Origin: Chloroflexota bacterium | GTDB taxonomy: Bacteria; Chloroflexota; Dehalococcoidia; JACPPY01 | Assembly: GCA_016189825.1 (NCBI GenBank) | Contig: JACPRR010000142.1 | Coordinates: 1 to 6,161, forward strand | DNA: 6,161 bases | Direction of reading: 5' to 3' | Part shown: piece by piece, positions 1 to 6,089 of the stretch | Numbering within the stretch: the first letter of the stretch is position 1 | Layout of the letters: the number at the start of each line of letters is the position of its first letter | Program-made: the position numbers and the translations under genes | The notes under the pieces: model-generated | The model's database searches: none | What the model was told of the DNA's origin: nothing | What the model saw: only the letters and a program-made list of their open reading frames with translations

Positions 1-720
1 CGGTTGACCCGGTTGACCAGGTATCTGAGGAAGGATGAATTGGCTCGCCACATCGATGGCGCGGTTCCCGAAAACATCCTTCAAGGCATCGGGACTCGTC
101 CCTACACGCTGGAGGGCAGTTCCCAGGCCGGCGTTCAGCGCGGTGTGTGCGTCCTTCCCGGACTGGCCTGCCTGCACAACGGCACTGCGCGCCTCAGCGT
201 CTCGATTGAGCAACTGACCAGCCTTGACGATTCCGCTAGCCCCGGCCAGAGGCGTTCCGCCGCTGTCCGGTTGCCCAGCGCCAGGTCCGGGCTGGGCAGG
301 TCCGGCAGCCGCCGGCCCGGCGGCGGGGGAAGTTGGAGGAGCAGGAGCATCGGCCTTGGTGAAGTCGAACGCTTTTCCGCCCAGCCCTGTGTCGCCCGCA
401 GGCACGTCCAGGGTTTTGCCGGGAGGCACATCATATAAGAGGAGCCCGGTGGATGCGCCGGTTGAGGCTTCGCCGGTGGCGCGGAAAGCAGCCACCGATA
501 CCGAACCCCCGCCATCAAGCACGGCGAGGCTGGATCCGCCCGCTTTGCCGCCTTCCTGTTCCCCGCCGGAGCCGGCGGTGATCAGGATGAATTGAGTGCG
601 GCCTCCGTCCGCCGACGCCACCGTCGAGGTGGCAAGGAGGGTCGCGGCTGCGACCAGCGGCGCGAGCGCCCGCCAGAGCAGCTTGCGCCGTACTAGTCCG
701 GTGACGAGTGTCGCTTTCAT
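1..720 (-). CDS. Exported protein of unknown function with Pro/Ala/Gly-rich linker (C-terminus cut off by window edge)
   Basis: The frame is open from the ATG at 720-718 to base 1 (240 codons, no stop), so the gene continues beyond the window. The start is supported by AGGGGG at 735-730, nine bases upstream. Residues 1-37 look like a signal peptide: basic stretch RRK at 11-13, an Ala/Leu-rich core at 18-30, and an A-S-A cleavage site at 35-37. RRKLLW resembles a twin-arginine motif only weakly. The mature part has a Gly/Ser-rich segment (50-92), a motif LLLYDVPPGKTLDVPAGD (93-110) that could be beta-rich, and a Pro/Ala/Gly linker (about 123-160). An Ala/Gln-rich, probably helical segment follows (164-230), and the visible end is a GQPGQP repeat. 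I do not recognise the family. It starts 51 bp after the FecR-like lipoprotein gene and is probably co-transcribed with it, so a cell-surface role is inferred. Confidence 0.72.
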   Translation of the reverse strand, partial: MKATLVTGLVRRKLLWRALAPLVAAATLLATSTVASADGGRTQFILITAGSGGEQEGGKAGGSSLAVLDGGGSVSVAAFRATGEASTGASTGLLLYDVPPGKTLDVPAGDTGLGGKAFDFTKADAPAPPTSPAAGPAAAGPAQPGPGAGQPDSGGTPLAGASGIVKAGQLLNRDAEARSAVVQAGQSGKDAHTALNAGLGTALQRVGTSPDALKDVFGNRAIDVASQFILPQIPGQPGQP

Positions 721-729
721 GGTCTCACA

Positions 730-735
730 CCCCCT
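730..735 (-). promoter_or_regulatory. Ribosome binding site of the exported-protein gene
   Basis: On the minus strand AGGGGG lies nine bases before the ATG at 720. It supports this start and shows that the left-edge frame, which has no visible stop, is a real gene. Confidence 0.6.
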
Positions 736-771
736 GCTGCATGTTGTAAATGAACCCATCGTTCGCGCCAC

Positions 772-1437
772 CTATTTGCTCAGCGTTCCTTTGATGGTGT
801 ACACCTCGCCGGCCGACACGATCTCGAACACTGAGGGAGGGTATATCAGGTCGTCGCGAACATCTCCGCTGATGCCGCCGGTTATGGTTGCTACCCGCGC
901 CACGCGGGTCACCACCTTGCCGCCCTCGCGAGTATCGGAGTAGTTCTGGATTTCAATCTCGGTATTCTGGAGCAGCACCAGTGAGCTGCCGTCCTGGAAC
1001 TCGACCGCCACCTCGGCTCCTGCCCCAGAGCGGACGCGGTCGCCCACCGAGATTCCGGTCCCGTTTGGTGCGGCGACAAAGGCAGCAGAAGTGGCGGAAC
1101 GGTACTCGGCGGTCCCGGCCTTTACCTTGACCACGGCAACAACCGGGCGGGATGCCGCTGTTAGGGTCTGCGACGTTGTAGAAGGCGCCGTGGTCCCCGT
1201 TGTTGTTTGGGTGGCAGTTGTACTGGAAGTCCGGGGTTGAGTGGTGGTCTGTACCGGCTTGGGAGCAGTGCTCTGTGTCGCCGTTTGGGTGGTGGCGACG
1301 CTGGAAGTCGGCGATTGAGTTATGGTTTGCGGAGGCTGCGTAGTAGAAGGCTGTGGTGAGCCGCACCCGACCGTGAGCAACGCCGCCATCACCAGGATGA
1401 GAAGAAGGGGGAGGGACTTGACAGCCAACCTTTTCAT
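772..1437 (-). CDS. FecR-like domain lipoprotein with Thr/Gln/Pro-rich stalk
   Basis: The product is 221 residues, probably anchored to the outer face of the cytoplasmic membrane. The frame is open upstream to 1551, but the ATG at 1437 is preferred: AGGAGG lies nine bases upstream, and a lipoprotein signal starts right there (K2, R3, K7, hydrophobic core 9-21, lipobox-like TVGC with C25 as the lipidated Cys). Residues 27-98 are a low-complexity Thr/Gln/Ser/Pro stalk made of imperfect repeats of about 26 residues. Residues 99-218 match the FecR-type domain pattern: VVAVVKVKAG, then SVGDRVRSGAGAEVAVEFQD with G-D at 132-133, D-G-S at 149-151, and a closing FEIVSAGEVYTIKGT (204-218). Only three residues follow. 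Classical FecR relays iron signals to a sigma factor. Here there is no sigma-factor gene nearby and no N-terminal anti-sigma helix domain, so a structural or ligand-binding surface role is more likely. The domain call is good; the function is unknown. Confidence 0.82.
   Translation of the reverse strand: MKRLAVKSLPLLLILVMAALLTVGCGSPQPSTTQPPQTITQSPTSSVATTQTATQSTAPKPVQTTTQPRTSSTTATQTTTGTTAPSTTSQTLTAASRPVVAVVKVKAGTAEYRSATSAAFVAAPNGTGISVGDRVRSGAGAEVAVEFQDGSSLVLLQNTEIEIQNYSDTREGGKVVTRVARVATITGGISGDVRDDLIYPPSVFEIVSAGEVYTIKGTLSK
1144..1347 (-). repeat. Imperfect tandem repeat (~78 bp unit) encoding the lipoprotein stalk
   Basis: Two units line up inside the lipoprotein gene. Copy 1 is residues 31-55 (1347-1273) and copy 2 is residues 56-81 (1272-1195). 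Both share the pattern Q-T-x-T-Q-x-x-T-S-S followed by a T/Q-rich end. A degenerate third copy begins with T-T-A-P at residue 82 (1194). The units differ by one codon in length. This looks like an old in-frame duplication of a flexible, possibly glycosylated spacer. Confidence 0.6.
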
Positions 1438-1446
1438 GTTTCCAGG

Positions 1447-1452
1447 CCTCCT
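1447..1452 (-). promoter_or_regulatory. Ribosome binding site fixing the lipoprotein start
   Basis: A perfect AGGAGG on the minus strand lies nine bases before the ATG at 1437. This site and the lipoprotein signal directly after the ATG decide against the longer frame starting near 1551, which would put the promoter inside the gene. Confidence 0.75.
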
Positions 1453-1507
1453 GCGTAGGGAAACGGTGTGCAGCGAGTGTGCAACCCATACTGCCCAGTT
1501 TATCGCC

Positions 1508-1536
1508 ATTGTAACACTTTGTGGCAAGCTTGTGAA
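1508..1536 (-). promoter_or_regulatory. Sigma-70-type promoter for the lipoprotein operon
   Basis: On the minus strand a -35 element TTCACA (1536-1531, five of six matches to TTGACA) is separated by 17 bp from a -10 element TACAAT (1513-1508, five of six). A TGT before the -10 makes it an extended -10. Transcription would start near 1501, giving a leader of roughly 64 nt before the ATG at 1437. Confidence 0.62.
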
Positions 1537-1589
1537 TTGGTTTTGGAGCACGGCGCAGGCGCGTGATACAATCCTGGATTGGTTTTGGA
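1536..1589. repeat. 12-bp direct repeat ATTGGTTTTGGA in the divergent promoter region
   Basis: Identical copies lie at 1536-1547 and 1578-1589, 42 bp start to start, which is about four helical turns. The first copy overlaps the -35 region of both divergent promoters and the second covers the predicted transcription start of uvrA. The position suggests an operator, but the regulator is unknown. The sequence does not resemble the LexA boxes I know from E. coli or Bacillus. Confidence 0.5.
1543..1572 (+). promoter_or_regulatory. Probable extended -10 promoter of uvrA
   Basis: TGATACAAT (1564-1572) is an extended -10 element with hexamer TACAAT at 1567-1572. The best -35 is a weak TTGGAG at 1543-1548, 18 bp upstream. 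Transcription would start around 1579, which leaves about 42 nt before the ATG at 1621 and argues against an in-frame TTG start at 1579. Confidence 0.5.
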
Positions 1590-1620
1590 TACGCCCAGGG
1601 CGGAACGGTCAGAGCAGCAG

Positions 1621-4494
1621 ATGTCTCAATCTTCCATTGTTGTGCGCGGCGCGAGAGAGCACAACCTCAAGAACATAGATGTCACCATCCCACGCGACAA
1701 GCTGGTGGTGATCACCGGGGTCTCGGGTTCGGGGAAGAGCTCGCTGGCGTTCGACACCATTTACGCAGAAGGCCAGCGGCGGTATATGGAATCGCTTTCT
1801 TCGTACGCGCGCCAGTTCCTGGGGCGAATGGAAAAGCCTGAAGTCGACTACATCGAAGGGCTCAGTCCGGCGATATCCATCGATCAGAAGGGCGTCTCTC
1901 ACAACCCGAGGTCCACTGTGGGGACGATCACCGAGATATTCGATTACCTCCGGCTGCTTTTCGCCCGGGTCGGTCAGCCCCATTGTCCCAAGTGCGGACG
2001 TGAGATAGTGCGCCAGACAGTGCAACAGATCGTCGATGCGGTCCAAGCCATACCAAAGGACAGCCGCATCATGGTCCTGGCGCCCCTGGTGAAAGACCGG
2101 AAGGGTGAGCACCTGGCTGTTTTCGAGGACCTGCGCAAGGCCGGTTTCGTCAGGGTGCGTGTTGATGGCGCCATCCACGACCTGTCCGACGATTTCGACC
2201 TGGACAAGAACAGGCGTCACACTATCGAGGCGGTTGTCGACCGGCTCGTGGTAGGACAGGAGGAGAATGCTAGCCGCCTGGCCGACTCCGTGGAGACGGC
2301 CCTGAAGCTGGGGACTGGCGTAGTTCTGGTGTCGGTTGTTGACGGCGAGGAATCCCTGTTCTCGGAACACTTCGCCTGTCCACACTGTAACGTGAGCCTG
2401 GGCGAGATCGCCCCGAGGACGTTCAGCTTCAACAGCCCGCACGGAGCGTGCCCGGCATGCTCCGGGCTAGGCCGGAAGCTTGAAATAGACCCAGACCTGG
2501 TCATACCGAATAGGAGCTTGAGCCTTTCGGAGGGCGCGGTGCAGCCGTGGGCCCGGTCGGGGGCCATGAGCACCTGGTATTACAGCTTGCTTGAGTCCGT
2601 AGCGCGAGCGCATTCGATTCCCTTTGACTCACCGGTACACCGCCTGGCAAAGGAGCAACTCCACATGGTCCTGTACGGGGACGCCGCTCCTATCGGTGTG
2701 CGATACAGGAACCGGCAAGGGCTGCACCGGGAGCACTGGACACGCTATGAAGGGGTGGTCCCGCACCTGGAGCGGCGATATCGCGAGACTGAGTCGGACT
2801 TCATTCGCTCAGAGATTGAGAGGTACATGTCGTCCCACCCTTGCCCGGTATGCCAGGGCAAGCGGCTCAATCCCGAGGCGTTATCGGTAACGATAGACAG
2901 CAAGAACATCATCGATGTGTCCTCTATGCCTGTGGTGGAGGCGTTGGACTGGGTGGTGAGACTGGTGGGCGGTGGGGGTGGCAATGCAGTACTGACACAG
3001 CGCCAGATGGTCATTGCGGAACAGGTGATCAAGGAGATACGTTCCAGGCTGCGGTTCCTGGTCGACGTAGGATTGGACTACCTGAGCCTGGACCGAGGGG
3101 CAGCAACTCTTAGCGGGGGAGAAGCGCAGCGGATCCGGCTGGCGACACAGATCGGGAGCGGCCTTATGGGTGTACTGTACATTTGCGATGAGCCCACGGT
3201 CGGCCTGCATCCCGCAGATGATTACCGGCTCATCGGCACGCTCAAGCACCTGCGCGACCTGGGGAATACTGTTCTGGTAGTCGAGCACGATGAGGCGATG
3301 ATGCGCGCTGCCGACTATATTATCGATATGGGCCCTGGTGCGGGCGAACATGGCGGCTCGGTGGTGGCCGCCGGCACGATAGATGAAGTGATAGCCTGCC
3401 GCGAGTCGATGACCGGCCAATATCTCGGGGGTTTCCGCGCCATACCTGTGCCAGGAAGGCGCAGGGAGGGCAACGGGAAGGCGATCACCGTGCTGGGGGC
3501 CAGGGAGAACAACCTGAAGAACATCGAAGTGCGCATACCCCTGGGGACGCTTGTGTGTGTCACCGGCGTTTCCGGCTCAGGGAAGAGCACCCTGGTAAAC
3601 GAAGTCCTGTACAAGAAACTGGCGCAACTGCTGTATCGTGCGAAGGACCGGCCCGGGCTGTGCGACAGCATCGAAGGGATCGAGCACGTCGACAAGGTGA
3701 TCAGTATCGACCAATCTCCCATAGGCAGGACGCCCAGGAGCAATCCAGCCACGTACACGGGCACATTCACGCCGGTCCGGGAGGTGTTCGCGCTGGCCCC
3801 GGAGGCGAAGATGCGCGGCTACTCTCCGGGGAGGTTCTCTTTCAACGTTAAGGGCGGCCGCTGCGAGGCGTGCCAGGGCGAAGGTTACGTTGAGATCGAG
3901 ATGCAGTTCCTCCCGGATATCACGGTTCCCTGCGAGGTGTGTAAGGGAAAGCGGTACAATCGGGAGGCGCTGGAGATACGGTTCAAGGGCAAGAACATCG
4001 CCGATGTCCTGGACATGACCGTTGCTGAGGCAATCGAGTTCTTCGACCATTTTCCGAGGATACGTGGCAAGCTGGAGACGTTGAAGGATGTTGGGCTGGG
4101 GTACATCCGGCTCGGCCAGCCGGCGCCGACGCTGTCGGGGGGCGAGGCGCAGAGGGTGAAGCTGGCGGCCGAGCTTTCGAAGCGGTCAACCGGGAAGACG
4201 ATGTACATACTGGACGAGCCGACGACAGGGCTGGGTTTTTCGGATGTCGAAGCGCTGTTGAACGTGCTGCAGCGGTTGGTGTCGGCCGGAAACACAGTCG
4301 TGGTGATCGAGCACAACATGGACGTGGTGAAGAGCGCGGACCATATCATCGATCTTGGCCCGTGCGCCGGTGAAAAAGGGGGAGAGGTCGTAGCGGCGGG
4401 GACTCCGGAAGAGATCGCTGCGCATGAGACTTCGGCGACAGGAAAGTATCTGGCAGACACTTTTGGCAGGACGAAGGCGCTCGTCCACTCATGA
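1621..4494 (+). CDS. uvrA: UvrABC excision nuclease subunit A (DNA damage-recognition ATPase)
   Basis: UvrA works as a cytoplasmic dimer that scans DNA for bulky lesions and loads UvrB in nucleotide excision repair. The 957 residues match the usual family length. The ATG at 1621 gives the typical opening ([15 protein letters not shown] at 6-20). An in-frame TTG at 1579 lies at the predicted transcription start and is rejected. The Shine-Dalgarno is weak (AGAG at 1611-1614). First cassette: Walker [10 protein letters not shown] with K39, zinc module C253/C256/C277/C280, signature LSGGEAQ at 497-503, Walker B D523-E524. Second cassette: Walker A with K655, zinc module C748/C751/C771/C774, signature at 838-844, Walker B D865-E866. 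The UvrB-binding region falls at about 115-200. Oddities: the sequence after the second Walker B reads TTGLGF with Gly872 where most family members have His, the first cassette has [13 protein letters not shown], and five glycines run at 450-454. Neither uvrB nor uvrC is in this window. Confidence 0.97.
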   Translation: MSQSSIVVRGAREHNLKNIDVTIPRDKLVVITGVSGSGKSSLAFDTIYAEGQRRYMESLSSYARQFLGRMEKPEVDYIEGLSPAISIDQKGVSHNPRSTVGTITEIFDYLRLLFARVGQPHCPKCGREIVRQTVQQIVDAVQAIPKDSRIMVLAPLVKDRKGEHLAVFEDLRKAGFVRVRVDGAIHDLSDDFDLDKNRRHTIEAVVDRLVVGQEENASRLADSVETALKLGTGVVLVSVVDGEESLFSEHFACPHCNVSLGEIAPRTFSFNSPHGACPACSGLGRKLEIDPDLVIPNRSLSLSEGAVQPWARSGAMSTWYYSLLESVARAHSIPFDSPVHRLAKEQLHMVLYGDAAPIGVRYRNRQGLHREHWTRYEGVVPHLERRYRETESDFIRSEIERYMSSHPCPVCQGKRLNPEALSVTIDSKNIIDVSSMPVVEALDWVVRLVGGGGGNAVLTQRQMVIAEQVIKEIRSRLRFLVDVGLDYLSLDRGAATLSGGEAQRIRLATQIGSGLMGVLYICDEPTVGLHPADDYRLIGTLKHLRDLGNTVLVVEHDEAMMRAADYIIDMGPGAGEHGGSVVAAGTIDEVIACRESMTGQYLGGFRAIPVPGRRREGNGKAITVLGARENNLKNIEVRIPLGTLVCVTGVSGSGKSTLVNEVLYKKLAQLLYRAKDRPGLCDSIEGIEHVDKVISIDQSPIGRTPRSNPATYTGTFTPVREVFALAPEAKMRGYSPGRFSFNVKGGRCEACQGEGYVEIEMQFLPDITVPCEVCKGKRYNREALEIRFKGKNIADVLDMTVAEAIEFFDHFPRIRGKLETLKDVGLGYIRLGQPAPTLSGGEAQRVKLAAELSKRSTGKTMYILDEPTTGLGFSDVEALLNVLQRLVSAGNTVVVIEHNMDVVKSADHIIDLGPCAGEKGGEVVAAGTPEEIAAHETSATGKYLADTFGRTKALVHS

Positions 4495-4498
4495 CCTT

Positions 4499-4513
4499 GC
4501 CCGACCCTCGGGC
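4499..4513 (+). terminator. Small hairpin just after uvrA (possible weak terminator)
   Basis: GCCCGA-CCC-TCGGGC forms a perfect 6-bp stem with a 3-base loop, beginning five bases after the uvrA stop. No T-run follows, so it is a poor intrinsic terminator. It may instead protect the 3' end of the uvrA message or attenuate read-through into the CoA-transferase genes. Confidence 0.35.
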
Positions 4514-4560
4514 GCTTGCATGAGGGGTACACTGTAGCTGTAGGCATAGTAGAATCGTCG

Positions 4561-4566
4561 AGGAGG
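4561..4566 (+). promoter_or_regulatory. Ribosome binding site of CoA-transferase subunit A
   Basis: AGGAGG lies five bases before the ATG at 4572 and confirms that start. I see no convincing promoter between 4495 and 4560. TAGAAT at 4550-4555 resembles a -10 but has no -35 partner and lies too close to this site. Confidence 0.7.
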
Positions 4567-4571
4567 CAGGT

Positions 4572-5333
4572 ATGCTGAACAAAGTCCTTGATTCCTTTGA
4601 CGCCGCAGTCGCAGACATACCCAATGGGGCGGTGGTGATGATCGGCAATTTCGCCGGTCCCGGCGGCACGCCCTACTATCTGATACACGCTCTTGCCCGG
4701 CAGGGTGCCAGGGACCTGACGATCGTCGCAAATACCGCCGGCGGCGTTGGCCTTACCCTTGACTATGACGACCACCGCCTGCTCTTCCAGAACCGCCAGG
4801 TAAGGAAGGTCATCGCCTCCTTCCCTTTCTCCACCTCCGCGTCCCGGCCCAGTATCGCAGAAAAGCAGATACTGGCGAATGAGGTGGAGCTGGAGATAGT
4901 GCCACAGGGGACTCTCTCGGAAAGGATAAGGGCCGGGGGCGCCGGAATCGCTGCGTTTTACACACCCACCGGCGCGGGCACTGTCATCGAGTCAGGGAAG
5001 GAGCGCAGGGTATTTGATGGCCGCCCCCACTTGCTGGAGCTCGCTCTGAAAGCCGATTTCGCCCTGATCAGGGCCTACAAGGCCGACACCTTCGGGAACC
5101 TTGTCTACCGCGGCACTGCGCGACAGTTCAATCCCGTGATGGCTGCCGCGGCTGCGGTCACCATCGCAGAGGTGGACCATATCGTCGACCCCGGAGAATT
5201 AGACCCCGACGCCGTGGTCACTCCGGGAATCTTCGTCAAGCGCATCGTGCAAGTCAAGGAAGACCCGGGATTCCCTCGCCATCCCGAACGCACTTTCCAG
5301 GTGCGCGGGCAACATCAGGGCAAGGAGGCGTGA
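4572..5333 (+). CDS. 3-oxoacid-type CoA-transferase, subunit A
   Basis: This is the alpha subunit of a family I CoA-transferase (relatives: ScoA, AtoD, CtfA, PcaI). It pairs with the subunit encoded next to move CoA between carboxylic acids, for example succinyl-CoA or acetyl-CoA and a 3-oxo acid or butyrate, in the cytoplasm. Visible motifs: NGAVVMIGNFAGPGGTPYYL (18-37), which corresponds to the family signature around GGF-x3-G-x-P but has Asn26 in place of the second Gly; then QGTLSERIRAGGAGIAAFYT, PTGAGT, FDGR, KADTFGNLVYRGTARQFNP and GELDPDAVVTPGIFVKRIV. The length of 253 residues is slightly above the usual 220-235, with the extra at the C-terminus. It begins 77 bp after uvrA, and its stop is two bases before the next start, so A and B are translationally coupled. 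The exact substrate cannot be read from sequence, so no symbol is given. Confidence 0.93.
   Translation: MLNKVLDSFDAAVADIPNGAVVMIGNFAGPGGTPYYLIHALARQGARDLTIVANTAGGVGLTLDYDDHRLLFQNRQVRKVIASFPFSTSASRPSIAEKQILANEVELEIVPQGTLSERIRAGGAGIAAFYTPTGAGTVIESGKERRVFDGRPHLLELALKADFALIRAYKADTFGNLVYRGTARQFNPVMAAAAAVTIAEVDHIVDPGELDPDAVVTPGIFVKRIVQVKEDPGFPRHPERTFQVRGQHQGKEA
5322..5328 (+). promoter_or_regulatory. Ribosome binding site that selects the subunit B start
   Basis: AAGGAGG lies within the last codons of subunit A. It is seven bases from the ATG at 5336 but only one base from the in-frame GTG at 5330, so the ATG is the likely start. Confidence 0.75.
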
Positions 5334-5335
5334 GA

Positions 5336-6013
5336 ATGAAGGAGCGATTGAGCAGGGAAGCGATCGCAATGAGGATTGCCCGGGAGCTCTTTGACGGCGC
5401 CGTGGTCAACCTGGGCATAGGCATACCGACCCTGGTGTCGAGTTTCGTGCCCGAAGGCATGACGGTCATCTACCACTCGGAAAACGGCATGCTCGGATTC
5501 GGCCCTGTCGTGCCAGCCGAGGACATGAAAGAGCTGGCTGACATAGATCTGGTTAACGCCTCGGGGCAGTATGTCCAACCTAAGCCTGGCATGTGCTTCT
5601 TTCACCACGCCGACTCCTTCGGGATCATAAGGGGCGGTCACGTGGACATAAGTGTGCTGGGGGTGATAGAAGTCACTGATCACGGTGATCTTGCGAACTG
5701 GATGTTCCCTGGCCGTGGGGTGGGCAACATCGGCGGCGGAATGGACCTCGCGTTCAACGCAAAGAAGGTGATCGGCGCGACCGAACATACGACCAAGGAC
5801 GGCAAGCCCAAGATAGTGAAGCAGTGCTGTGTCCCGCTCACTTCTCCCGGCTGTGTCGACCTCATCGTGACTGACATATCGGTCATCGAAGTGACCCCGT
5901 ATGGTCTCTTGCTCAAGGAGTACGCCCCGGGTTGGAGTGTCGAGGACATCCAGGCTCTTACCGAGCCGGAGCTGGCAGTGGCGAAGGACCTGAAAGAGAT
6001 CGAGCTGGTCTAG
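5336..6013 (+). CDS. 3-oxoacid-type CoA-transferase, subunit B (catalytic Glu subunit)
   Basis: This is the beta subunit of the same family I CoA-transferase (relatives: ScoB, AtoA, CtfB, PcaJ). It is 225 residues, normal for the family. The catalytic Glu that forms the enzyme-CoA thioester is E49 in HSENGMLGFGP (47-57). Other family blocks are VVNLGIGIPTLV (23-34), GGHVDISVLGVIEV, GDLANWMFPGRGVGNIGGGM, AKKVIGATEHTTKDGKPKIV and the Cys-containing CCVPLTSPGCVDLIVTD. The start is the ATG at 5336, chosen by its Shine-Dalgarno; a GTG at 5330 would overlap the subunit A stop and lacks proper spacing. The two-base gap to subunit A shows one operon and probably 1:1 synthesis. The pair probably serves ketone-body, butyrate or branched oxoacid activation, but the substrate is not decidable here. 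Confidence 0.94.
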   Translation: MKERLSREAIAMRIARELFDGAVVNLGIGIPTLVSSFVPEGMTVIYHSENGMLGFGPVVPAEDMKELADIDLVNASGQYVQPKPGMCFFHHADSFGIIRGGHVDISVLGVIEVTDHGDLANWMFPGRGVGNIGGGMDLAFNAKKVIGATEHTTKDGKPKIVKQCCVPLTSPGCVDLIVTDISVIEVTPYGLLLKEYAPGWSVEDIQALTEPELAVAKDLKEIELV

Positions 6014-6015
6014 GT

Positions 6016-6045
6016 TCACCCTCACCCTACCCTCTCCCTCGAGGG
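6016..6045. repeat. C-rich intergenic repeat remnant ending in a CCCTCGAGGG palindrome
   Basis: The segment is built of CCCT-type steps (CACCCTCACCCTACCCTCTC) and ends in the perfect 10-bp palindrome at 6036-6045. It resembles the left half of the CCCTCACCC...CCCTCTCCC...GAGGGAGAGGG intergenic palindromes found in many GC-rich bacteria. The right arm is missing after GAGGG. An A/T-rich stretch (CTATTCTTTATA, 6046-6057) follows, so it may also act as a weak terminator for the CoA-transferase operon. Confidence 0.45.
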
Positions 6046-6089
6046 CTATTCTTTATACACACTTGGGACAACGGGGGTCAGGGGCCTGA

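Noticed and set aside
11..37. General search for tRNA, rRNA, CRISPR or insertion sequence signals across the window (this line marks only the left edge)
   Set aside because: No cloverleaf, regular spacer array, transposase motif or terminal inverted repeat was visible on either strand.
135..518. Minus-strand frame of 127 codons and plus-strand frames at 4-438 and 224-595
   Set aside because: They overlap the 720-1 minus-strand gene, which has a signal peptide and ribosome binding site and stays open over its full length. The others are Arg/Pro-rich shadows.
953..1489. Alternative minus-strand frame of 178 codons overlapping the lipoprotein gene
   Set aside because: It lacks a lipobox or any domain, whereas the 1437-772 frame has a lipoprotein signal, a perfect Shine-Dalgarno and a FecR-like domain.
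1501..1620. LexA (SOS) box upstream of uvrA
   Set aside because: I found neither a CTG-N10-CAG type site at the promoter nor a GAAC-N4-GTTC type site. Only the 12-bp direct repeat stands out.
1609..2442. Minus-strand open frame of 277 codons opposite the start of uvrA
   Set aside because: It mirrors the well-supported uvrA frame, has no recognisable motif, and would begin inside uvrA without a ribosome binding site that I could see.
4516..4555. Possible promoter TTGCAT (4516) with TAGAAT (4550) ahead of the CoA-transferase genes
   Set aside because: The spacing is 28 bp, far from 16-18 bp, and the start point would fall at the ribosome binding site.
3885..4775. Long minus-strand open frame (296 codons) opposite the end of uvrA and the start of the CoA-transferase A gene
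   Set aside because: It is antisense to two clearly identified genes, has no family motifs, and such frames are common opposite GC-rich coding DNA.
5315..6025. Minus-strand open frame covering almost the whole subunit B gene
   Set aside because: The plus-strand frame carries the SENG catalytic motif and a strong ribosome binding site; the antisense frame is a composition shadow.
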